Shown here piece by piece: positions 7,691 to 15,175 of a DNA stretch of 64,000 bases. The stretch comes from Levilactobacillus cerevisiae (lineage in GTDB: Bacteria; Bacillota; Bacilli; Lactobacillales; Lactobacillaceae): NCBI RefSeq assembly GCF_003946245.1, contig NZ_RHNN01000015.1, positions 19,863-83,862 of the forward strand, read 5' to 3'. The position numbers were made by a program, and so were the translations under genes. Below the pieces are notes generated by a model that saw only the letters and a list, made by a program, of their open reading frames with translations, had not been told where the DNA came from and searched no databases. The first letter of the stretch is position 1; each line of letters begins with the position of its first letter.

Positions 7691-9991
7691 ATGTTTAAGC
7701 GAATTGGGATAGTTGGGTTAAGTCTGGTTGCGATGGTTTTGATTCTACTAGGATTTCAAAGTCAGGCGCAAGCCAGCAGTATCGATAGTAGTGTGTCAGG
7801 GTTGGGTGCCCCTAGTAAGATTGAGGAAGAAACTGGGGATAATACTTATACCGAAGTGACCGATAAGACCGCGCCACTCCTCTCCGGGCAGAATTATAAA
7901 TTGACCTACAGTTGGACAGTGGCGGATGGGACGAGCATTAGTGACGGAGATACCGCTACGGTGACGTTGCCGGACTCGGCTGGTCATGGAAGAGTCGGCT
8001 TTTCGGTGACCACCGGAGATCAGACGGCGACTAAGGTCGGTGACTTCTTGTTGGCGGCTGGTGACGGCCATACGGGAACGATTACGTTTAACGACGCCTT
8101 GGCCAATGCCAATACGTATCATCAGGGATCGCTGACTTTTAACGTAACGGGGACCAGTGGTGAGGCGACTTCCGGTGGTAATGACTACGTGGTTGCGAAA
8201 AACGGCTGGATTCAAACCAATGATTACGACTCGGCAGGAATTCCGACACAAGCCGTTTGGCAGATTGTGTTTAATCCGGATGCCAAGGATATGGGGACGG
8301 TAACCCTCACTGATACATTGGGTGCCTATCAATCATACGTTGCTGACTCGCTAGTGGCGACTGATGAAACAACTGGTGAAAAGGTGACCCCAACGGTTGT
8401 CGTCAGCGGGTCTAAAGTGACCATCACCTTCACCAATGTCACGCATAAAATTTCGTTGTATTATTATGCGAAGGTGGATACCACTGCTTTTAGCGGGCAG
8501 ACTACGGGCTACCTCAGCAACAACGTCGATTTGGCCGCGGATGACGGTGAAACGGGCAGTGCTGGCACGGGTTCGGGATCTGGCTCAACACCGGGAACGC
8601 CAACCACGACCGCTGAAGCATACAAAAACGTGCAATGGGGTGGTACTGCGACCATGGGCGGTGACTACATTGGCAGTGTGACGCTGACCAAGACGGCGGC
8701 CGATAAGACGACGACCTTGGCAGGTGCCGAATATACCTTGCAGAAGCTCGATCCAGATACCGGTATGTACGAAGATATTCAAGAGAACCTGACCACGACT
8801 TCCGCTGGGACGATTAGTGATTATGGCCTGGTAGCTGGCGATTATCAGTTTATCGAGACCAAGGCACCGGCTGGGTATCAACTGAATAAGAAGCCCGTTG
8901 CCTTTACCATCAGTTCGAGCAACGCTACCAGTCATCAGACGGTGACACAGGCGGATACGCAGGGCGCAGTCACGTTAACCAAGACCGATGCTGCGTCTAA
9001 AGACAAGTTAGCGAATGCGCAGTATGAACTCGCTTATGGGGATGGCTGGGGGACCGACCATGCCGCTGGTGCGCCCGTTTCGGATGCTGTTTACACAACC
9101 GGTGACGATGGCACATTTACGGTCACTGGATTAGCGCCAGGCAACTATGAATTCATTGAGGAACAGGCGCCGGATGGGTACATTTTGGATCAAACGCCGG
9201 TGACGTTTACGATTGGCGACACTGAAACGGCTGAGAACGTCTCAGTTGGACAGACTGATGTCTTCGGATCCGAGTCGAGTAGCTCCTCTAGTACCACGAC
9301 TTCTAGCTTAACGTCATCGAGCACAAGTTCGTCAGAACCAAGTAGTGAACCGAGTTCAGAAACAACCAGTTCAAGTTCATCAGAGCCAAGCAGTGAACCG
9401 AGTTCTGAATCGACCAGTTCAAGTTCGTCAGAACCAAGTAGTGAACCCAGTAGTGAACCCAGTAGTGAACCCAGCTCTGAAACAACTAGCTCTAGTTCGT
9501 CTTCTTCAGAGACAAGCAGTGAACCAAGTTCCGAAATAACTAGTTCGAGTCCATCGATTAGCAGTAGCAGTTCTACGCCGATAGACAGTAGCTCGCAATC
9601 TGACTCAAGTAGTTCTCAGTCGACGAGTTCTAGTAGTTCAGGAAAGCCGTCGAATTCGGTTAGTACCAGTTCCAGCTCATCCAGCAGTCATTCCAGTTCA
9701 AGCAGTAGTGACAGCCTGAGCTCAGGGAGCGATGGCGACCGGGTGAATACGTCTAGTGACTCTAGTTCCACAATCAGCAAGGGAACTACAGTCACGACGA
9801 CACCAAGTCAATCTTCCTCGACCAGTGGTACGGCGACTGTAAGTTCAGGCGCGCCGGCAACGGTTAGTGAGAAAAATACGATTTTGCCACAGACCAATGA
9901 AGGCCGTGGCGTCCTGGCCATGGTGGTTGGCTTAGTCTTACTGGGAATTGGCGCGAGTGTTTGGCAATGGCGTCGTTCACGGGAAAATTAA
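7691..9991 (+). CDS. LPxTG cell-wall-anchored adhesin with two SpaA/Cna_B domains (paralogue 1)
   Basis: Predicted sortase-anchored surface protein of 766 residues. Start ATG 7691 follows GAGGTG by 6 bases. A signal peptide covers about residues 1-29 (hydrophobic core, then QSQAQAS). Residues about 35-310 resemble the collagen-binding / fibrinogen-binding type of beta-sandwich adhesin. Two SpaA/Cna_B-like domains start near residues 328 and 424, each opening with VTLTKT and closing with a FIE(T/E)xAPxGY motif typical of isopeptide-bonded domains. A Ser-rich stalk (about 525-725) with repeated SEPS units precedes LPQTNE at 732, a membrane helix and RRSREN. The ligand is unknown. It is closely related to the next gene. 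Confidence 0.9.
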   Translation: MFKRIGIVGLSLVAMVLILLGFQSQAQASSIDSSVSGLGAPSKIEEETGDNTYTEVTDKTAPLLSGQNYKLTYSWTVADGTSISDGDTATVTLPDSAGHGRVGFSVTTGDQTATKVGDFLLAAGDGHTGTITFNDALANANTYHQGSLTFNVTGTSGEATSGGNDYVVAKNGWIQTNDYDSAGIPTQAVWQIVFNPDAKDMGTVTLTDTLGAYQSYVADSLVATDETTGEKVTPTVVVSGSKVTITFTNVTHKISLYYYAKVDTTAFSGQTTGYLSNNVDLAADDGETGSAGTGSGSGSTPGTPTTTAEAYKNVQWGGTATMGGDYIGSVTLTKTAADKTTTLAGAEYTLQKLDPDTGMYEDIQENLTTTSAGTISDYGLVAGDYQFIETKAPAGYQLNKKPVAFTISSSNATSHQTVTQADTQGAVTLTKTDAASKDKLANAQYELAYGDGWGTDHAAGAPVSDAVYTTGDDGTFTVTGLAPGNYEFIEEQAPDGYILDQTPVTFTIGDTETAENVSVGQTDVFGSESSSSSSTTTSSLTSSSTSSSEPSSEPSSETTSSSSSEPSSEPSSESTSSSSSEPSSEPSSEPSSEPSSETTSSSSSSSETSSEPSSEITSSSPSISSSSSTPIDSSSQSDSSSSQSTSSSSSGKPSNSVSTSSSSSSSHSSSSSSDSLSSGSDGDRVNTSSDSSSTISKGTTVTTTPSQSSSTSGTATVSSGAPATVSEKNTILPQTNEGRGVLAMVVGLVLLGIGASVWQWRRSREN

Positions 9992-10008
9992 ATTGATATG
10001 AGTTTTGG

Positions 10009-10044
10009 AATCCAGTGATGCGTAGGTGATCACTGGATTTTTTT
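10009..10044 (+). terminator. Intrinsic terminator after first LPxTG gene
   Basis: A perfect stem AATCCAGTGAT / ATCACTGGATT with a 9-base loop runs into a seven-T tract, so each adhesin is a separate transcription unit. Confidence 0.9.
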
Positions 10045-10099
10045 GGCAACGTTTCGAAGACTATTTACTTTAAGAAGTGATTTAGCCGCTTCACATATT

Positions 10100-10133
10100 T
10101 TGTACGACTTTATTCGTTCACTTGCGTTATACT
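10100..10133 (+). promoter_or_regulatory. Promoter region of second LPxTG gene
   Basis: TATACT at 10128-10133 with TTGTAC 22 bases upstream copies the layout of the promoter at 7619-7652. Confidence 0.45.
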
Positions 10134-10174
10134 TATTTACAGAAGAAAGTAATTGAAGGTATGGGGTGTTTCTA

Positions 10175-12229
10175 ATGTGGAAAAAGATTGGGTTGTGGAT
10201 TTTAGGGGTATTCTTATTACTGATGGGCAGTTGGGGTATGCCGCAAACTGCCCTTGCCGACGCTATTCCAGCTGACGCGATAACCGGGCTTGATAGTCCT
10301 AGTGCCATTTATCTAGTTACGCAAGCTAGTTCAGATGACTTAGGAGAAAAGGTGGACACTGATGATCCACAGAACTATCAATTTAAATCTGGCCAATCTT
10401 ATAATATTGTCTATGATTGGCAAGTGGCACCGGGAACTGACATTAGCCAGGGGAAAACCATTAGTTTTACCTTACCCAGTAACATTTCATCTGAGCCATT
10501 AGGATTTAATTTGTATCGGAATAATGATCATTCAACGAATCCAATTGGTAGCTTATATAAAGCGGCTAATTCAGACACCGCCACGATTACGTTTACCGAT
10601 GAGCTGAAGGGTGACACGTCATTTGCAAATGGAAAATTGGTTATTCAGGCCAAGGGGAGCGTTAGCGACGCAGGTACCGGAACCGGTGGTAGCAGTGCAA
10701 TTATTAGTAAGGGTGGTTGGTTCAGTAGTAATGATTCAGACTGGGAGAAGCATGAGGGGACACTGTACCCCAAAATTGCAATCTGGGACGCTATTTTTAA
10801 CTCGGATGCTAAAAATATGGGTGATGTCAGTGTGGTTGACGACTTGGGACCGTACTTAAGCTATGTTCTGGGATCGTTTTCGGCGACGAATGAAACAACT
10901 GGCGACAAAATTCCAGTGAGCGATTACACCTTGGATGCACCCAGTGGTAGTTCGGAATTTAAAATTCTATTCAAAAACGTAACCGGAAAAGTGCATTTGT
11001 CATACACGACGACGGTTGATTATCAGCAAATGATTTCTGACAAATTAGTCGGCGGTTATTTAAGCAACTATATTCGCTTGTCTGCTGAAGATGGAGAAAG
11101 TGGGGGTGCGGGGTCTGTTCCGGGTTCAGGTTCAGACACTGGAACGCCGACAGTAGTGGGCAATTCCCACAAAGATCAGCCTTGGGGTGCAAGTGGGACT
11201 GGTACTCTGGATGGTAGTAATATCTTAGGAAATGCCGTTTTAACCAAGGTAGGTACCAATAATCTAACTCAAGGTTTAGCCGGAGCTGTTTATAATTTGC
11301 AAAAGAAAGATTCATCCGGAGAATTTAGCAATGTCCAACAGAATCTCTCAACAGATTCTAATGGTCAAATTGTGAATTCAAGTTTACCGGCCGGCGTCTA
11401 TCGTTATCAAGAAATTCAAGCTCCAATTGGGTTTCGGTTAGCGACAGGGTATGCAGCCTATTCGACAGAATTTGAAGTTACGGCGACGGATGACACCAGT
11501 ACTGCACATCAAGTGACGCAGAGTGATGTTCCCTTTAAAGTTACGCTGACCAAGCAAGATGAAAAAACTGGAAAATTATTGCCAGGTGCTAGTTATAAAC
11601 TTTTTCTGAGTACTGATCTGACTAAACCAGTGAATACCTTAACCTATAAAACCGATGAGAATGGTCAACTAATTGTCAGTCCAATCGCAAAGGGCAGCTA
11701 CGACTTCATCGAGCAAACGCCACCAGCTGGATATAAACTTGATCAAACGCCAATCCCATTTACGATTAGTGAGATGCCGGCAATTGAGCCCAATGAGGGC
11801 CCTGATGCGGCCGTTTCCCAGGAAGACGAAAGCAGCGTAACGCCAACGCCTACGCCAGGGGGCAATAATGGGTCTTCCAGTTCATCAAGCTCTAGCTCGT
11901 CTAGTTCCAGTTCCTCCAGCTCAACCTCGGGTGCCAATCCTGGGACGCCGACGAAGACGTCTAAGTCATCCGTATCTAGTACAACGCGGAGCAGTCACGG
12001 AGATAAGGTGGGTTCAACACCGATTACACCTGCATCATCTTCAAACCGTGGCGGTGGTGCGGGAACCATCACAGCTAACCAGACTTCGGCCAAGCAACAC
12101 CATACCCCAGCCAATACGCTTTTACCTAAGACCAGCGAGGCCAAGTCCCTCTTCGCCGCAATTGTGGGCTTATTAGTAATTGGTGGGAGTCTCAGCGTTT
12201 GGCAGTACCGTCGGACACGGCAACACTAA
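10175..12229 (+). CDS. LPxTG cell-wall-anchored adhesin with two SpaA/Cna_B domains (paralogue 2)
   Basis: 684-residue paralogue of the preceding gene with the same domain order: signal peptide ending at about residue 28 (PQTALADA), an adhesin beta-sandwich region to about residue 320 with the shared WDAIFNSDAKNMGDVSVVDDLG segment type (compare VWQIVFNPDAKDMGTV in paralogue 1), SpaA/Cna_B-like domains starting near 351 and 453, a pure Ser run near 567, LPKTSE at 650, a membrane helix and a basic tail. ATG 10175 follows GGGGTG by 6 bases. Its Ser stalk is much shorter than that of paralogue 1. The AT-richer codon use and third-position choice differ from the flanking housekeeping genes, which suggests divergence or transfer, but I did not compute this. 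Confidence 0.9.
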   Translation: MWKKIGLWILGVFLLLMGSWGMPQTALADAIPADAITGLDSPSAIYLVTQASSDDLGEKVDTDDPQNYQFKSGQSYNIVYDWQVAPGTDISQGKTISFTLPSNISSEPLGFNLYRNNDHSTNPIGSLYKAANSDTATITFTDELKGDTSFANGKLVIQAKGSVSDAGTGTGGSSAIISKGGWFSSNDSDWEKHEGTLYPKIAIWDAIFNSDAKNMGDVSVVDDLGPYLSYVLGSFSATNETTGDKIPVSDYTLDAPSGSSEFKILFKNVTGKVHLSYTTTVDYQQMISDKLVGGYLSNYIRLSAEDGESGGAGSVPGSGSDTGTPTVVGNSHKDQPWGASGTGTLDGSNILGNAVLTKVGTNNLTQGLAGAVYNLQKKDSSGEFSNVQQNLSTDSNGQIVNSSLPAGVYRYQEIQAPIGFRLATGYAAYSTEFEVTATDDTSTAHQVTQSDVPFKVTLTKQDEKTGKLLPGASYKLFLSTDLTKPVNTLTYKTDENGQLIVSPIAKGSYDFIEQTPPAGYKLDQTPIPFTISEMPAIEPNEGPDAAVSQEDESSVTPTPTPGGNNGSSSSSSSSSSSSSSSSSTSGANPGTPTKTSKSSVSSTTRSSHGDKVGSTPITPASSSNRGGGAGTITANQTSAKQHHTPANTLLPKTSEAKSLFAAIVGLLVIGGSLSVWQYRRTRQH

Positions 12230-12239
12230 AATTAATTCA

Positions 12240-12278
12240 AAACGACCACGGTAGAAAAATCTATCGTGGTCGTTTGCT
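12240..12278. terminator. Bidirectional terminator between convergent genes
   Basis: A 14-bp stem (AACGACCACGGTAG with CTATCGTGGTCGTT, one G-U) has a six-base loop and lies between the end of the second adhesin and the end of the minus-strand gene at 12282. Confidence 0.8.
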
Positions 12279-12281
12279 TAC

Positions 12282-12608
12282 TTACTTCACGCGTTGAACC
12301 GAACGTAAGAGCCCGGGCGTCACAATGCTGGTAAGTTGTTTATTTTGTTTTAGGATGAGGTGACCAGCCGAGTCTTCTTTCAACTGGCCAATCACGGTGG
12401 CAGGAGCAACATCGGGAACTGCCTTGAATTGTAGCCGGACTAAGTAATGGCGGGTCAATGCCTGCTGTAGGAATAAGTCTACTTGAAATGCTGGCATTTG
12501 GGCGTAGACGACCTGGCCGTTAATGACGGGTAAGGGACTGAAGAGTTCTTGCGATAGATTGGCTACCCGATCAGACAGGGTAACACGAGTTGCGATTGAA
12601 TTTTGCAT
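12282..12608 (-). CDS. Small YolD-like protein under SOS-type control
   Basis: 108 residues. I chose ATG 12608 because GAGGTG lies 6 bases upstream; the GTG at 12617 overlaps that site. No domain is certain. The second half (helix LQQALTRHYLVRLQF, then a short beta-rich stretch with VIGQLKED, HLILKQ and a final LLRSVQRV) follows the layout of YolD-like proteins, which in Firmicutes accompany UmuC-type translesion polymerases and belong to the SOS response. The promoter carries two LexA-type boxes, which supports that reading. No umuC/imuB gene is adjacent. If it is not YolD-like, it is still a LexA-type target of unknown function. Confidence 0.6.
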   Translation of the reverse strand: MQNSIATRVTLSDRVANLSQELFSPLPVINGQVVYAQMPAFQVDLFLQQALTRHYLVRLQFKAVPDVAPATVIGQLKEDSAGHLILKQNKQLTSIVTPGLLRSVQRVK

Positions 12609-12619
12609 GCTGATCACCT

Positions 12620-12669
12620 CGAACGTTTGTTTGTATTTTTATTATACGAACGTTTGTTTGGAATTGCAA
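12620..12669 (-). promoter_or_regulatory. SOS-type promoter with two identical LexA/DinR-like boxes
   Basis: On the minus strand TTGCAA (12664-12669) and TATAAT (12641-12646) are spaced by 17 bases. The same 14-mer CGAACGTTTGTTTG occurs at 12620-12633 and 12647-12660, once inside the spacer and once just after the -10. It fits the Gram-positive LexA consensus form CGAAC-N4-GTTYG. Binding at either site should block transcription. Confidence 0.75.
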
Positions 12670-13011
12670 GCTTTTTTGTTCGCTACTTTTTCAATCGCCG
12701 AAGATTTCAGGACGAATTCCTTACTGTACGCGCATTGATTCTCACCAATCTTTTTTCAGTGACACCATGTTTACAGTACGTGGTGTGGCCAATGTTTGTC
12801 CAGCACAATTGGGCCATTCCTGCTTTCAAAAAACGTTGGCAGCTTAACCAGCACGAAATAACAGCTTTTTAACAGAAATCGTGGCGATATGCAGTAATTA
12901 TCCCTGAATAGTGGTAATATAGTATCCTATAGATTAATATAGTTCACGCCAATCAATTCTGGCGACAAGCGGGTCGGTAACCCCTGGTTGATGACTGGAG
13001 GTTACGGTCCC
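12670..13011 (+). promoter_or_regulatory. Intergenic region and structured leader upstream of gmk
   Basis: From 12670 to about 12890 I see no gene and no clear signal. Several TATAGT/TATAGA-like -10 candidates occur at 12915-12945. A hairpin at 12971-13011 pairs GTAACC (12977) with GGTTAC (13000), with GGG/CCC at its base, and hides a GGAGG. No T tract follows, so it is not a terminator. Its role is unknown. Confidence 0.35.
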
Positions 13012-13045
13012 ATAATTAAATTTGTGATGAAGGGATTTTTAAACG

Positions 13046-13660
13046 ATGGCTAAACGTGGAATGCTCATTGTGCTCTCAGGTCCTTCCGGAGTTGGTAAGG
13101 GAACGGTTCGTAAGGCGTTATTTGAAACCGGTGCGACCGACTTTTCGTACTCAATTTCGATGACCACCCGGAAACCGCGGGAAGGCGAAGTGAATGGTGT
13201 CGACTATTACTTCGTTTCCAAAGAAGAGTTTGAAGAAAATATTCGTAACGGAGAAATGTTGGAGTATGCCAAGTATGTTGACAACTACTACGGTACCCCG
13301 TTAAAATATGTTAATGAGACCCTGGATGAGGGTAAGGATGTTTTCTTGGAGATCGAAGTCAATGGGGCAATGCAGGTTCGCGCCAATTGTCCTGATGCTG
13401 TCTTTGTCTTCTTGACGCCACCTGATTTGATGGAGTTGAAGCATCGCCTGATTGGGCGGGGCACTGACGCCATGGATGTCATTAACAAACGTATCAAGAA
13501 GGCCGTGGGTGAAATCCGAATGATGCGTAACTATGATTACGCGGTGGTCAATGACGAGGTTAATAACGCCGTCGACCGCATTCAGATGATCATCCGCAGT
13601 GAACGTTTACGGGTAACCCGGGTGATGCCGGATTACGAACAAATGATTGGAGACGAATAA
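13046..13660 (+). CDS. gmk: Guanylate kinase
   Basis: Phosphorylates GMP to GDP with ATP, in purine salvage and (p)ppGpp metabolism. The 204-residue protein shows the P-loop [12 protein letters not shown] near residue 9 and the GMP-binding signature [19 protein letters not shown] near residue 40. AAGGGA precedes the ATG. It is followed after 3 bases by rpoZ, the usual Firmicutes pair. Confidence 0.97.
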   Translation: MAKRGMLIVLSGPSGVGKGTVRKALFETGATDFSYSISMTTRKPREGEVNGVDYYFVSKEEFEENIRNGEMLEYAKYVDNYYGTPLKYVNETLDEGKDVFLEIEVNGAMQVRANCPDAVFVFLTPPDLMELKHRLIGRGTDAMDVINKRIKKAVGEIRMMRNYDYAVVNDEVNNAVDRIQMIIRSERLRVTRVMPDYEQMIGDE

Positions 13661-13663
13661 AAA

Positions 13664-13879
13664 ATGTTACTCTATCCCTCAGTTGATGATTTATTAGCAC
13701 AAGTTGATTCACGTTATTCCTTGATTATGTTGGCTAGCAAACGGGCCCACGAGCTGGACGCCGGCGCTAAGCCACTTCTGACCGACTACAAGTCGCCTAA
13801 GACGATTGGTCGCGCACTGGAAGAAATCGCTGCCGGTGCTTTAATGATTGATCCGGACGAAAAGGATCTGGACGCCTAA
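13664..13879 (+). CDS. rpoZ: RNA polymerase omega subunit
   Basis: Small subunit that helps assemble and stabilise RNA polymerase core. 71 residues, with the family motif [13 protein letters not shown] and the [10 protein letters not shown] helix. GGAGA inside the gmk end provides the ribosome binding site. An imperfect terminator follows before coaBC. Confidence 0.93.
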   Translation: MLLYPSVDDLLAQVDSRYSLIMLASKRAHELDAGAKPLLTDYKSPKTIGRALEEIAAGALMIDPDEKDLDA

Positions 13880-13898
13880 CTTTGGCAGTTCAGGAAAG

Positions 13899-13931
13899 AC
13901 CAGGTTGCCGTTGGGTAATCTGGCTTTTTTT
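13899..13931 (+). terminator. Imperfect terminator between rpoZ and coaBC
   Basis: CCAGGTTGCC pairs with GGTAATCTTGG through G-U pairs and one bulge, followed by seven T residues. It may attenuate rather than stop transcription, since coaBC has no obvious promoter of its own. Confidence 0.5.
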
Positions 13932-13952
13932 ATCAAGATTGGAGGGAATGCA

Positions 13953-15164
13953 ATGTTTGAAGACAAACACATCACGTTAACGGTCAGTGGGAGTGTGGCT
14001 GCGTACAAGGCGGCTTTGCTCGCTCGTGATTTACAACGCGCCGGTGCCGAGGTTCGCGTTGCCTTAACGGCTGGCGCTGCGCAGTTCGTGACCGCTGAGA
14101 CGTTTGCCGCCCTGACCAAGGCTCCCGTGTTAACGGATGAGACTTGGTGGCGGGCTAATGGGCAAATTGACCACATTGAATTAGCCGACTGGACTGATCT
14201 TGCAATTGCAGCGCCGGCGTCTGCCAACCTGATGGCACAGCTGGCAAACGGCCTCGCAGATGACGCCGCCAGTGCGACCTGGCTGGCCACCGCTGCACCA
14301 AAAGTGGTGGTCCCCGCAATGAACACCCACATGTGGCAAGCCCCAGCAACTCAGCGTAACCGCCAGCAACTAGTCAGCGATGGCGTTCACGTCTTGACGC
14401 CGGCGACTGGCCAACTGGCCGAAGGGTACGCCGGCCAGGGACGTTTTCTCGAGCCTGCTGAAATTGTTGCGCAAATCGGCCAACTAGGTCTGTTCGTGCC
14501 CCAAACGCTGGCCGGTAAGCACGTAATCGTGACAGCTGGGGGGACCCGTGAACGCCTAGATCCCGTGCGTTTTCTCACAAATGATTCTTCTGGTAAAATG
14601 GGGTATGCGGTCGCGACTGCTGCCCGCCAAGCCGGGGCGGACGTGACGCTAATTACGGCGCCTACCAAATTGTCGAGTCCTGCTGGCGTGACGGTTGTGC
14701 CAATTGAAAGCACCACCGACCTGGCACAGGCCGTTTTAAGTCGTTTTCCCCAGGCCGACGCGTTAGTTATGGCCGCTGCTGTGGCTGATTTTCAACCAGA
14801 AGTGGTCGCTGATCAAAAAATTAAGAAAACAACCGATAATGATGAATTTATTTTGAAACTTAAAAAGACACCGGATATTTTAAAAGAGGTTGCCACAATT
14901 AAGCGACCCAAGCAAGTGACGGTCGGCTTTGCCGCTGAGACGCAAAATTTGCTGGTCAATGGCGCCAAGAAGCTCCACGATAAGTCCTTAGACCTACTAG
15001 CGGCAAACGACGTCTCTCGTAGCGATATTGGCTTTAACGGGGATGACAATCAGGTCACCTTCATCATGGCCGATGGCGTGACGGATCAGACGCCTAAAAC
15101 CAGTAAAACGTTGATTGCCCAGGCCTTAATTGACCGGGTAGCCCAGTTATTAGCCACAAAGTGA
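13953..15164 (+). CDS. coaBC: Bifunctional phosphopantothenoylcysteine decarboxylase / phosphopantothenate-cysteine ligase
   Basis: Second and third steps from phosphopantothenate to 4'-phosphopantetheine in CoA synthesis. ATG 13953 lies 7 bases after GGAGG and gives 403 residues. The N-terminal flavodoxin-like CoaC half has LTVSGSVAAYKAALLARDL and the PAMNTHM motif. The C-terminal CoaB half has VTAGGTRERLDPVRFLTN, SGKMGYA and AAAVADFQP with KIKK. A longer in-frame start would read through the rpoZ terminator and lacks a ribosome binding site. Confidence 0.95.
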   Translation: MFEDKHITLTVSGSVAAYKAALLARDLQRAGAEVRVALTAGAAQFVTAETFAALTKAPVLTDETWWRANGQIDHIELADWTDLAIAAPASANLMAQLANGLADDAASATWLATAAPKVVVPAMNTHMWQAPATQRNRQQLVSDGVHVLTPATGQLAEGYAGQGRFLEPAEIVAQIGQLGLFVPQTLAGKHVIVTAGGTRERLDPVRFLTNDSSGKMGYAVATAARQAGADVTLITAPTKLSSPAGVTVVPIESTTDLAQAVLSRFPQADALVMAAAVADFQPEVVADQKIKKTTDNDEFILKLKKTPDILKEVATIKRPKQVTVGFAAETQNLLVNGAKKLHDKSLDLLAANDVSRSDIGFNGDDNQVTFIMADGVTDQTPKTSKTLIAQALIDRVAQLLATK

Positions 15165-15175
15165 GGTGACAAACC

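Noticed and set aside
9303..9485. Reading frames opposite or out of frame with the Ser-rich stalk
   Set aside because: Produced by tandem codon repeats; no start signals.
12991..13053. 20-codon frame (MTGGYGPIIKF...) ending inside the gmk start
   Set aside because: No ribosome binding site before its ATG, and it starts within the leader hairpin; probably chance.
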